A stretch of DNA of 64,000 bases from Polaribacter litorisediminis. GTDB taxonomy: Bacteria; Bacteroidota; Bacteroidia; Flavobacteriales; Flavobacteriaceae. The stretch's first letter is position 1; each line of letters starts with the position of its first letter. The translations under genes were made by a program, and so were the position numbers. Positions 1-8,245 of this stretch are shown here, in pieces. The DNA is taken from assembly GCF_019968605.1 (NCBI RefSeq), contig NZ_CP082966.1, forward strand, positions 62,001-126,000, in the 5' to 3' direction. The notes under the pieces were generated by a model. The model had not been told where the DNA came from. It saw only the letters and a program-made list of their open reading frames with translations, and did not search any database.

Positions 1-791
1 CTTTTAAAGAAGTTAGTAAGAAAGAAGTAGAAAAAATTAAGGTTATAATTCCATCCCTTCCAGAACAACAAAAAATAGCCTCCTTCCTTACCGATGTAGA
101 TGATGCCATTACCCAGCTCACCAAAAAGAAAACCTTTTTAGAGCAATACAAAAAAGGGGTAATGCAAAAAATATTTAAGCAAGAGTTAAGGTTTAAAAAT
201 GATGATGGTAATGATTTTGTAGATTGGGAAGTGAAACAATTGAGAGAGGTAGCTAATTACAGAAGAGGTAGTTTTCCACAACCTTATGGTTTACCAAAAT
301 GGTATGATAAAAAGAATGGTATTCCATTTGTACAAGTGTACGATGTAGAGGATAATATGTTGTTAAAACCTAAGACGAAACATAAAATTAGCGAATTAGG
401 TGCTAAACAAAGTGTATTTGTAGAAAAGGGTACTTTAATTATAACAATACAAGGTTCAATAGGTAGAATTACAAAAACTTAATATGATTCTTATGTAGAT
501 AGAACATTGTTAATCTTTCAATCATATAAAAAGCCTTTAAATTTAGATTATTTTAAATATGTTTTGTTTTTGTTATTTGAAATTGAAAAAAAGAAAGCAC
601 CAGGTGGTATAATTAAAACTATTACAAAAGAAGTTTTAAGTTCGTTTAATGTTATGATTCCAATACTTGATGAGCAAACCAAAATAGCTGATTTCTTATC
701 AAATATAGATTTAAAAATAGATGCTTTAAATACCAAAATGGAACATAGTAAAACTTTTAAAAAAGGCTTGTTACAAAAGATGTTTGTTTAA
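1..791 (+). pseudogene. hsdS: Type I restriction specificity subunit HsdS, 3' part, broken by one in-frame stop
   Basis: The reading frame is open from the window edge (codons begin at base 3) to a TAA at 480-482, then continues in the same frame to a stop at 789-791. The first part reads LPEQQKIASFLTDVDDAIT, a typical HsdS central conserved region with a coiled coil. A target-recognition domain follows (GSIGRITKT, then after the stop YDSYVDRTLLIF), and then the second conserved helix ending KTFKKGLLQKMF. HsdS proteins usually have a residue such as Gln at the stop position, so a single C-to-T change of CAA to TAA is the simplest cause. HsdS dictates which sequence the type I methylase/nuclease recognises. 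The 5' half lies outside the window. Readthrough or a split subunit assembled from halves cannot be excluded, but loss of function is most likely. Confidence 0.85.
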
Positions 792-831
792 TTATTGCAA
801 ACAAAAAGCAATTTCAATAATTAAAACATTT

Positions 832-868
832 AAAAACTTCGAGATTCTTGATAAATCTCGAAGTTTTT
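832..868. terminator. Hairpin downstream of hsdS (15-bp stem)
   Basis: A perfect 15-bp inverted repeat (832-846 with 854-868, core ACTTCGAGATT) surrounds a 7-base loop and ends in five T residues. This fits a factor-independent terminator for hsdS. The upstream in-frame ATG of the Fic reading frame (848) lies in the loop, which argues for the later Fic start at 884. Confidence 0.75.
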
Positions 869-883
869 AGTAGTTTTACCTCT

Positions 884-2191
884 ATGATAGAACAAGTACC
901 AAAATTTGAGTTCTCTAAAAAAGTTATTAATAATTTAAAAGAACCAGAAACCTTAAAAATCATTAAATCTATTAATGATGATTATTTGTATTGGGATAAA
1001 ATAAAATACAAAAAAACAAAGTTTACACCCCAAGAGTTATGGGACATTGTAAAACTTAGTAGATTACTTAAAACAGAAACCATCACTTTCGGTAAGCATA
1101 ATTTTAAATATGTAACCACCGATTATATACAAAAGGTTGTGCATTTTTTCGATATGAATATTGGTGGTTATATGGGGGCAAAAAACATCATACCAGAAGA
1201 AGATAAAACACGTTATTTAGTAAGTTCTATTATGGAAGAGGCTATTTCAAGTAGTCAAATAGAAGGGGCTAATACTACACGTAAACGTGCTAAAGAAATG
1301 TTGCGCAAAGAAATTAAACCGCACACAAAATCAGAACAAATGATTGTAAATAATTACCTTACAATCAAACACATTACGCAAAATAAAACAGAGAATTTAA
1401 CACCCGAAAACTTATTAGAAATACATCGCTTAATTTCTAAAGATACCCTAGAAACTAAAACCGAAGAAGGTGCTTTTAGAACAAGTAATGATATTTATGT
1501 GGTAGATCATATAAAAAGCGAAGTAGTGCATACACCACCAAGTTTTAATGAAGTACCATTCTTAATAAACGATTTATGTACTTTTTTTAATGAAGAAGTA
1601 GAAAAAGATAATTTTATACATCCACTATTAAAAGGAATTGTTATTCATTTTATGATAGGGTTTATTCATCCTTTTACAGATGGTAATGGGCGTACAGCAA
1701 GAGCTTTGTTTTATTGGTATTTATTAAAAAAAGGCTATTGGTTAACAGAGTATTTGTCTATTTCAAAAATAATTCAAGACACAAAAAATCAGTATGAAAA
1801 AGCTTTTATTTATACTGAAAATGATGAAAATGATTTATCGTACTTTATTACATATAATTTAAAAGTAATGGAAAAAGCCTTTGATGCTTTAAAAAATTAC
1901 ATTCAAGAGAAACAAAAGAATCATTTTAAAATTGCAAGATTTATTAAAATACCTAACATTAACGAGCGGCAAGCTCAATTATTAAAAATTGTTTACGACA
2001 ATCCAGAGGTTGTATTTAATACCAAAGAAATACAAAACAGATTTAATGTATCTAATTATACTGCTCGTACAGATTTAAAAGGATTAGTAGATTTACAGTT
2101 TTTAGATATGATTCCTGTAAATAAAGTAAAACGAAATTTTATAAAATCGCAACAATTCAATCAGTTATTGATAAAGCATAAAATAGTTTAA
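884..2191 (+). CDS. Fic family protein (probable AMP transferase) with C-terminal winged helix
   Basis: The 435-residue protein (from ATG 884) carries the complete Fic motif HPFTDGNGRTAR, with the catalytic His at about residue 262. Fic enzymes transfer AMP or another nucleotide monophosphate to hydroxyl side chains of target proteins. An N-terminal inhibitory-helix motif of the (S/T)xxxE(G/N) type is visible as SSQIEG (Ser123 to Gly128). The protein should therefore be a self-inhibited class II Fic enzyme with a full active site. The C-terminal 80 residues resemble a winged helix (KEIQNRFNVSNYTARTDLKGL), common in this 'Fic/DUF4172-like' architecture. The earlier in-frame start at 848 sits inside a terminator loop and adds 12 atypical residues, so 884 is preferred. 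The gene stands alone between decayed restriction genes. Targets are unknown. Confidence 0.85.
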   Translation: MIEQVPKFEFSKKVINNLKEPETLKIIKSINDDYLYWDKIKYKKTKFTPQELWDIVKLSRLLKTETITFGKHNFKYVTTDYIQKVVHFFDMNIGGYMGAKNIIPEEDKTRYLVSSIMEEAISSSQIEGANTTRKRAKEMLRKEIKPHTKSEQMIVNNYLTIKHITQNKTENLTPENLLEIHRLISKDTLETKTEEGAFRTSNDIYVVDHIKSEVVHTPPSFNEVPFLINDLCTFFNEEVEKDNFIHPLLKGIVIHFMIGFIHPFTDGNGRTARALFYWYLLKKGYWLTEYLSISKIIQDTKNQYEKAFIYTENDENDLSYFITYNLKVMEKAFDALKNYIQEKQKNHFKIARFIKIPNINERQAQLLKIVYDNPEVVFNTKEIQNRFNVSNYTARTDLKGLVDLQFLDMIPVNKVKRNFIKSQQFNQLLIKHKIV

Positions 2192-2224
2192 AACTTCGAG
2201 ATTCTTTAAAAATATCGAAGTTTT
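2190..2224. terminator. Hairpin downstream of fic, resembling the one upstream
   Basis: AAAACTTCGA (2190-2199) pairs with TCGAAGTTTT (2215-2224). The arm repeats the first bases of the hairpin at 832-868, including the following GATT, with one mismatch in the inner stem. It overlaps the Fic stop codon and is likely its terminator. Confidence 0.65.
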
Positions 2225-2259
2225 AAAAAGAAAAAGAAAAAGAAAAAGAAAAAGAAAAA
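2225..2259 (+). repeat. Simple sequence repeat (AAAAAG)5 plus AAAAA
   Basis: Five perfect AAAAAG units (2225-2254) are followed by AAAAA and run directly into the ATG at 2259 of an hsdR-like remnant. The tract occupies the expected ribosome binding and spacer region. Its hexamer period would change spacing rather than reading frame. Confidence 0.9.
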
Positions 2260-2415
2260 TGACAACACAGCCAGAACAAGTATTAGAAAATAATTTAATA
2301 AGCCAACTAATGGGTTAGGTCATAAGTCTGTTACTATAAAAACAGAAGCCTTAACTACCAAAATAAAAAACAGTAAAACCTTAAAAAAAAAGTCTTTTTA
2401 AAGCAGATGTTTCTT
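2259..2415 (+). pseudogene. Remnants of type I restriction genes (HsdR start fused to HsdS tail)
   Basis: From ATG 2259 the frame reads MTTQPEQVLENNLISQLMG and stops at 2316-2318. This is the characteristic N-terminus of HsdR subunits. Shifting frame just before the stop continues it as LGHKSVTIK. The next bases then resemble the end of HsdS: (ALTTKIKNSKTLKKK, then about 2395-2415 similar to bases 766-786 at the end of the hsdS at the window start). So the segment looks like a deletion scar joining the start of hsdR to the end of an hsdS copy, plus a frameshift. From 2415 to 2521 I see only degenerate repeats of ATGTAAC(T). No product is expected. Confidence 0.7.
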
Positions 2416-2521
2416 TAAAAAATACTTACTCATGTAACCGTGATGTAACTAAGCTCATGTAAATACACGTAAATACCAGTAAAATAAGTGCTTTTGAGTG
2501 TAACTTGTATGTAACTAAACG

Positions 2522-2791
2522 ATGAATAGAGAAGATATAGACCAACTTATTAACGAATTACAGGCATTACCAAAAGAAAGTGAATGTGTAGAATTTAAAG
2601 GTAATAATTGGAATCCAGAAAAGTTAGGTGCTAACATTTCTGCACTTTCTAATGCAGCACTTTTAGAAGGAAAACGATATGGCTATATTGTTTATGGTAT
2701 AGAAGATATAACTCATGCTATTATTGGTACAGATTTTAACCCAGATAGTACTAAAATTAAACAGACTGTAAACTCAACTCTGTTTGAATAA
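2522..2791 (+). pseudogene. Truncated AlbA_2/Schlafen-like (divergent AAA-4) domain fragment
   Basis: The 89 residues match the beginning of proteins with a Schlafen AlbA_2 domain: an ESECVEFKGNNWNPEKLGANISALSNAA stretch and a GYIVYGIEDITHAIIGTDF stretch, which in full-length relatives precede a nucleotide-binding-type fold and helicase or winged-helix parts. Those proteins are usually 350-600 residues long, so this one ends after the first third. The stop lies inside an inverted repeat (2778-2820), consistent with truncation at a rearrangement end. It may still be expressed as a small protein. Role unknown. Confidence 0.6.
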
Positions 2792-2820
2792 ATTTAATAC
2801 TTTTTTTTATTCAGACAGAG
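2778..2820. terminator. Inverted repeat at the end of the AlbA_2 fragment
   Basis: CTCTGTTTGAATAAA (2778-2792) pairs with TTTATTCAGACAGAG (2806-2820) with one mismatch. The second arm is preceded by a run of T, so the hairpin could terminate transcripts, or it could mark the end of a lost mobile segment. From 2821 to 3023 I see no gene or repeat, only AT-rich sequence. Confidence 0.5.
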
Positions 2821-3023
2821 TTCTGGTTACACCCTCGTTTTATGATAGAAAGATACCAAAAACAATGCATTTACACAATAAAATTATAACAAAAATTGAT
2901 TATAATTATCTAATAATCAAATTATTAAAATATGATTTAAGATAAATCAGCAAGCCCAAAGTAAAAGAGTGTGTATAAATTTAGAGTGAATTTTAGTTAA
3001 ATACTTTATGATTTAGTACCGTT

Positions 3024-4781
3024 TTAATTTTCAAAGTCCAAATTTGTATTGTTATTTTTAAAAATAAGCTCGTGTTCTTTGGAGAGGTCATTAGTGCTTC
3101 TCATAAACTTATTCCCCTTTATGATAGTATTATTTGAGGATTCTATTGATAAGGCTCTCTTGTTATAAGAAAATATATTATTCGTAATTTTAATATTTTC
3201 TAATCCTTGCCAATCAGCGGTTGTAACTCCATTCCATTTGGTTTTAGCGTTCAGATTTTTCAATTTAACCACCCTCATTTGAATGGTTGCAAAATCCTTT
3301 TCATTTAAGTAGGTTTCATCGTAGCCACAATTTTTAAAAATATTTTGGTTAATTATGATATTATGAGCGATAAAACCCTCACCCCAATCAACTCCATTGA
3401 TAAGTGTAATGGCACTTTGACTTAAATTCTCAAAATAATTTCTTTCAATCAAACCATTAGAGGCTTGTATTAAAATTCCGTACCTTCTGGCATTTCTAAA
3501 GGTATTGTTTCTAATCACAAAAGATTCATTGGATTGATTATCCAAATAGGCAATATCATTCTTCTTCGTGTCACCAACATTTAAGGCTACTGGGACAGGT
3601 TTATCTAACGTAATTCGCATTTTTCCGTCTCCTAAAAACTTATTTTCGATAACATTAAATATTCCTATTAATTTACCCTCTCTCGGATTGTAAATTCGCA
3701 GGATGTCTCCTTTTACCACTTGATATTTCATCATTAACTCTGTAGGTGAAATCTGTTTAAGAATATGACGCATAGTGGTTTTTAGGTTCACAGCGTCATC
3801 ACTGTATCCTTCAAAAAGAGAATTTTCTATCCAAGGACCAAATTTACCTCCATTTACATGCATGCAATCCGCATTGGCACTGTGAATTCGGCCTTCCTTA
3901 AGTTTTACCTCACATCCTATAATATTCCATTCTTCCATATTAATAGCGGCATAGCTACCAGCTGGACTGGAAAAATTAGTATTATTGAGAAAAGTAATAT
4001 TTTTACTCATATTTGTTTTAAATATAGAACTCCCATTGGTTCTCGCTACATGAACATACACGTCTCCGACTTGCATAAATTTTAACATTCTTGGTCCAGG
4101 CATTTTTATTCGGAAAGTACCAAGTTCTAATTCTTTAAAATTTTTAGAGGCGTAATAATTCGGAGCACCATCTTTTAACTTTCCAGGAATTTCAGGATCC
4201 ATTAGCATTCCCCATACTCTGCTAGCATCTTGAAACATGGCCATATTAAGACTGGGGAAACCCTCATCAATCCTAAAATCAAAAGTACTATTTTTGATAT
4301 CTACACCCACAATTTTTCCTTGAGTAAAGGGTAGTGGATCATAATCAATGGTTAAGTTTTTAACAATTACATTCTTACTCTTCCAAATTGATAAAAAACC
4401 CTTTAAAGGGTCATGAATAATAATTTCAGAACCATTTCCATCGATAATAATATTGTTACCCTCTTTTAATTCAATTAAATGAAACTTATTTTTTCCTTCA
4501 AACAAATCGTATCGTCCTTTAGAGAATGTAAGCTTTATACCAACTCCTGTTTTTACCCATTTTTTACAATACTCCAAAGCTTTTCGAAACCCAGGACCAT
4601 CATCTTTTCCATCGTTTGGAAATGCCCCAAAGTCTGACAGTTTAACTTCTACTGATATTGGAAAATCCAAAAGTGGTACGTTTCTTTTAGTTCTAAAATG
4701 ATCTGGTAAAGAGAAGTTATATTGTGCATAAGACGAAAATCCAACAAAACATAATAATACTATTAAAAGTGTTTTTTTCAT
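3024..4781 (-). CDS. Secreted right-handed beta-helix enzyme, GH110-like (no T9SS tail)
   Basis: This 585-residue protein has a Sec signal peptide ending FSSYAQ and a pectate-lyase-superfamily entry motif (DFGAFPNDGKDD). A parallel beta-helix follows, rich in NxF/NNxF turns. The core reads NADCMHVNGG...SDDAVNLK: Asp305 followed by an Asp pair at 328-329. The same 23/24-residue spacing occurs in the true GH110 of this operon. From memory of the GH110 literature, three Asp residues with this spacing form the catalytic site of alpha-1,3-galactosidases. I infer a related exo-acting glycosidase, substrate unproven. It is a close paralogue of the next gene upstream (4786-6888) but lacks that protein's T9SS C-terminal domain, so it is probably periplasmic. 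It is the last gene of the PUL operon, 4 bases from its neighbour. A GH28-like or other beta-helix activity is the alternative. Confidence 0.75.
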   Translation of the reverse strand: MKKTLLIVLLCFVGFSSYAQYNFSLPDHFRTKRNVPLLDFPISVEVKLSDFGAFPNDGKDDGPGFRKALEYCKKWVKTGVGIKLTFSKGRYDLFEGKNKFHLIELKEGNNIIIDGNGSEIIIHDPLKGFLSIWKSKNVIVKNLTIDYDPLPFTQGKIVGVDIKNSTFDFRIDEGFPSLNMAMFQDASRVWGMLMDPEIPGKLKDGAPNYYASKNFKELELGTFRIKMPGPRMLKFMQVGDVYVHVARTNGSSIFKTNMSKNITFLNNTNFSSPAGSYAAINMEEWNIIGCEVKLKEGRIHSANADCMHVNGGKFGPWIENSLFEGYSDDAVNLKTTMRHILKQISPTELMMKYQVVKGDILRIYNPREGKLIGIFNVIENKFLGDGKMRITLDKPVPVALNVGDTKKNDIAYLDNQSNESFVIRNNTFRNARRYGILIQASNGLIERNYFENLSQSAITLINGVDWGEGFIAHNIIINQNIFKNCGYDETYLNEKDFATIQMRVVKLKNLNAKTKWNGVTTADWQGLENIKITNNIFSYNKRALSIESSNNTIIKGNKFMRSTNDLSKEHELIFKNNNTNLDFEN

Positions 4782-4785
4782 CTTT

Positions 4786-6888
4786 TTATTTTTTTAAAAT
4801 TTTTTTAGTTAAGGTTCCTTGACTAGAAATAATAGTAAACAGGTATATACCAGTATTCAAATTTGAAATATCTATTTTATTAGATTTACGCACGTTAGCT
4901 TCAAAAAGTTTAGATTTTATTAGTTTACCTGAAATGTCATAAATTGTCCATCTACCTTGAGAGATTTCACAGGTATTGCTAAAATCAATACTATTTTCGT
5001 CTATTTTAAAATCCCAACATAATTTTTTAAATTCATTAACAGACAAATTACAATTATCGTTTGCTTGAGTAACGTTAGAGTTGTTGGTTAAAACGATTCT
5101 ACCTAAATCAGTTCCGGAAAAAGAAGTGTTAGGATTTACTGTATTACATTGAATTAAGCCGGTATTTACATTTTGCATGTGAATTCCTTTTTTGTTATAA
5201 CTTATATCGTTATTAGTTATGGTAACATTTTCAATGCCTTGCCAGTCGATTGCTTCCACATCACAAATTGTTTGATTTGCAGAACAGTTAGCTACTAATT
5301 TTGCTAAATAAACAGTAATTGCGGCAGATTTAGAATCTTCTAAGTAGGTAGTATCAAAACCACAATTTTTAAAAACATTGTTATGTATTTTAATGTGTTT
5401 GGCAGCAAAACCTTCTCCCCAACCGGCGGCATTTCGTATTTTTATTCCACCTGTACTTAAGTTTTCAAATGTATTGTTCTCAACTATACCATAGGTGCCT
5501 TGTATTAATAAGCCGTATCGTCTTGCATTTCTAAAAACATTATCTCTTAAAACAAAAGATTCGCTAGATCTATTTTCTATATAACATTTATCATCAGTTT
5601 GATGATCATTACCGCTTATAGTTGTAATATTTATTGCATTCGATAAAGTAGTTCTAAACTCATTATTCCCTAAATTTTGCACTGCTGTAACATTTGCAGT
5701 ACCTAAAGAGATTCCATCTCTTGGATTGTAAAATCGTAGAGTATCACCCACAACTACATCAAATTTTAATGTAAGTTGGTTATTTGCTTGCACAGAAAGT
5801 ATTTCTCTTCTAGTGTGTTTTAAGTTCATAGCATCATCACTGTAACCCTCAAAAGTAGAACCTTGTATCCATGGTCCAATAAAACCACTATTAATATGGA
5901 AACAATCTGCGTTTGCGGTGTGCAACCTTCCAGAGTTTGGTTTAAATATTAATTTACAGTTTAAGACATTCCATTCTTTATTATTAGATCCATTGTAAGA
6001 ACCAGCTGCACTAGTATAAGAGGTATTTCTTAAATAGGTTACTTGTTTGCAGTTATTCGTGGCAAATGTTGTTCTACCATTATATCTTGCTATAAACACA
6101 AACTTGTCGCCAACCTCCATATAATTTAGATGATCAGGATTGGATAATCTATAACGAAAAGTATTTGCTCTAATAAATTGGAAAGCATCATCAGAAGTGC
6201 TTATTAAATTTGGAGCCCCTTCTTTAAGACTTCCATCGGCATTTTTTAACATTCCCCAACGTTGAGGAGCATTTCTAATATGTCCTCTATTCATCATCGG
6301 AAAACCTGCGTCTATTTCTAAATAGAAATTATTTTGCCCTGGATTTTTTTGCACGATTGTTCCTTGTGTAAATGGCAATTCATCATAATCAATTATAAAA
6401 TTTTTTATGATGATGTTTTCGGAACTGGAAGTTCTCATAAACCCAACTGAAGGATCATGTATAAGTATTTCTGCATTATTCCCATTAACAACAATATGAC
6501 TTGCTCTATTTATAAAAAATATATGAGTTTCATCATTTGCCTCAAAATCAGCATTATTTATATATGGTTTACCAATATCATACACTCCTGTTTCAAATTT
6601 TACTTCTATAGGATTGCTTGCTGTTGCATTATCTTCTGCAAATTTTAAAGCCTCCGTAATGGCTTGAGTGTCGTCATTGCCATCATTAATTATTGCCCCA
6701 TAATCAGAAACATTGATGGTAGTGGCAGTAGAAAGTTCTATTAATGGTAATTCTCTTTTTATTCTAAAAAAATCTGGAACTGGATCAAAAGTTATTTGCT
6801 GTGCAAATGTGCTGTAACTAAACGTATAGATTAGTATCCAAATAGTTAAAATTTGAATTCCATTTATAGTAAACTTTCTACGGCGCAT
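4786..6888 (-). CDS. T9SS-secreted right-handed beta-helix enzyme, GH110-like
   Basis: The 700-residue protein has a signal peptide ending STFAQ. Its beta-helix starts with DYGAIINDGNDD, and the core NADCFHIN...SDDAMNLK carries Asp328 and Asp351-352, with the same geometry as the GH110 enzyme encoded upstream. About 80 C-terminal residues form a T9SS type A sorting domain (YDISGKLIKSK, LNTGIYLFTI, final KKILKK). The enzyme should therefore be exported through the outer membrane and attached to or released from the surface. Its paralogue at 3024-4781 aligns throughout the catalytic part, including FYNPRDG against IYNPREG, but lacks the tail. The pair probably cleaves the same kind of linkage outside the cell and in the periplasm. 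Family assignment beyond the beta-helix is inferred. Confidence 0.75.
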   Translation of the reverse strand: MRRRKFTINGIQILTIWILIYTFSYSTFAQQITFDPVPDFFRIKRELPLIELSTATTINVSDYGAIINDGNDDTQAITEALKFAEDNATASNPIEVKFETGVYDIGKPYINNADFEANDETHIFFINRASHIVVNGNNAEILIHDPSVGFMRTSSSENIIIKNFIIDYDELPFTQGTIVQKNPGQNNFYLEIDAGFPMMNRGHIRNAPQRWGMLKNADGSLKEGAPNLISTSDDAFQFIRANTFRYRLSNPDHLNYMEVGDKFVFIARYNGRTTFATNNCKQVTYLRNTSYTSAAGSYNGSNNKEWNVLNCKLIFKPNSGRLHTANADCFHINSGFIGPWIQGSTFEGYSDDAMNLKHTRREILSVQANNQLTLKFDVVVGDTLRFYNPRDGISLGTANVTAVQNLGNNEFRTTLSNAINITTISGNDHQTDDKCYIENRSSESFVLRDNVFRNARRYGLLIQGTYGIVENNTFENLSTGGIKIRNAAGWGEGFAAKHIKIHNNVFKNCGFDTTYLEDSKSAAITVYLAKLVANCSANQTICDVEAIDWQGIENVTITNNDISYNKKGIHMQNVNTGLIQCNTVNPNTSFSGTDLGRIVLTNNSNVTQANDNCNLSVNEFKKLCWDFKIDENSIDFSNTCEISQGRWTIYDISGKLIKSKLFEANVRKSNKIDISNLNTGIYLFTIISSQGTLTKKILKK

Positions 6889-6892
6889 TTAT

Positions 6893-8221
6893 TTATTGTT
6901 TTATAAATCTTTCTGACACTTTACCTTCAATTGTTAAGATGTAAATACCAGCTTTTAAATTAGCAACGTTTATTTCTTGAAATTCATTTTTGTTTGAAGC
7001 ACTCTGTACTTTTTGGCCTAAAGTATTGAAAATTGTATACGAAGTAATTGGTACTTTAATTTGTAAGTTTTGATTTGAAATTACAGAAGGAAAAGATAAT
7101 CTTCCTTTACTCTGATAGTTATAATCTTCAATAGACAAAGAAGTAGCCAATACCAAAGTTCCGTCAGTTTGTAAAGCTAAGGTTTGTCCATTACCAACAC
7201 CATCTGCACTAATTTGCGCTAACTGCGCTGCTGTTAAACTTGTATTGTCTGTCCCAAACTTTATAATTCCTTCTTTAAAACCAGTAATATTTAAAGTGCC
7301 AGAATTCCATTCAATTTCAGAACTATTTGCAAAGAAAAGTTCTGTAATACTATCATCAATATCTAAATTTAGTGTTCCTGTTCCTGAGCCTGTGAATTGA
7401 ATCTCGCCCATACTATTTTGATTTTTATTAACATCGAAAGTGAGTGTTCGATTTCCATCAACTCCTATGTTTCCTTTATAAACATTTGCTCCATTAATAA
7501 CGATACTGCAGTTGTCAGCATTACTTTGAATTTTTTGACCACTAGGCACAAATACACCATTATCTGCAGTATTTACTGTAACTACAGAGTTTGCACCAAC
7601 CCAAACAAAATCTCCTGTACGATCAGAGTTATCAGAGGTGTTTCCAAATGTTATATTAGTATTTGCACTAAATCGTAATGCACCTGCACCAGCAAGAACA
7701 CCGTCAAAGGTATAGGTACCCCCTGAATTTGATCTTGCTTCTAAAGGTGTATTTAATGTTAATAAAGAACCCGCTGAAAATTGTATAACATTTCCACCAC
7801 CATTTGCGTGATTCATTATCGTATTTTTAAAACCTGTAGCTATCGAGTTATTTATAGTAACATTTCCATTAAAGCTAAGTATAGCATCGTTATTTGAAGC
7901 ATTTTCTATTCCTAGACCAGGATTTGCATTTACATCAATTGTTAAAGTACTCTCACCAGAAATATTTACAGTTCCTCCTGGAGTAGAACCAGCCGTTGCA
8001 AATGTGGTTTGAATTTTTTTTACTGTAAAATCTGCATTTACAATGGATGCTATTAATGTGGGAAAACCAACTATATCTGTCGCTACTGGCGCTGCATTTA
8101 GAGACCAATTTGAAGCATTAGACCACTCTTGATTACCACCGTTGTTGTTAAAATCGTTTCTTTGAGCAACTATAACTGTCGCAAAAATCATTAAAAAAAG
8201 TGTAACATAATTTTTTTTCAT
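6893..8221 (-). CDS. T9SS-secreted repeat-rich surface protein of unknown function
   Basis: The 442-residue protein has an N-terminal signal peptide (MKKNYVTLFLMIFATVIVAQ). Its Asn/Thr/Gly-rich body contains beta-strand repeats (GTVNISGESTLTIDV, FNGNVTINNS) of the kind seen in autotransporter-like or beta-solenoid passengers. The end has a T9SS type A sorting domain (YTIFNTLGQKVQS, LKAGIYILTIEGK). I see no catalytic signature. Position between susD and the beta-helix enzymes, four bases from the downstream gene, suggests a surface glycan-binding or scaffold role comparable to SusE/F-type proteins, but the fold is different. The exact function is unknown. Confidence 0.7.
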   Translation of the reverse strand: MKKNYVTLFLMIFATVIVAQRNDFNNNGGNQEWSNASNWSLNAAPVATDIVGFPTLIASIVNADFTVKKIQTTFATAGSTPGGTVNISGESTLTIDVNANPGLGIENASNNDAILSFNGNVTINNSIATGFKNTIMNHANGGGNVIQFSAGSLLTLNTPLEARSNSGGTYTFDGVLAGAGALRFSANTNITFGNTSDNSDRTGDFVWVGANSVVTVNTADNGVFVPSGQKIQSNADNCSIVINGANVYKGNIGVDGNRTLTFDVNKNQNSMGEIQFTGSGTGTLNLDIDDSITELFFANSSEIEWNSGTLNITGFKEGIIKFGTDNTSLTAAQLAQISADGVGNGQTLALQTDGTLVLATSLSIEDYNYQSKGRLSFPSVISNQNLQIKVPITSYTIFNTLGQKVQSASNKNEFQEINVANLKAGIYILTIEGKVSERFIKQ

Positions 8222-8245
8222 AATTGTAGTTTTAAAAGTTAATTA

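Noticed and set aside
848..883. Upstream in-frame ATG for the Fic protein
   Set aside because: It lies in the loop of the hsdS terminator hairpin and would add 12 residues encoded mostly by the hairpin; ATG 884 is more plausible.
2415..2521. Repeated ATGTAAC(T) motifs as replication iterons
   Set aside because: Too few and degenerate, and no replication initiator gene is nearby.
3858..4085. Plus-strand frame within the beta-helix gene
   Set aside because: It is a shadow of the real minus-strand gene, with no recognisable protein features.
3024..6888. Iota-carrageenase (GH82) identity for the two beta-helix enzymes
   Set aside because: Both are beta-helix proteins, but the Asp and Asp-Asp spacing matches the local GH110, and I could not see the GH82 active-site pattern.
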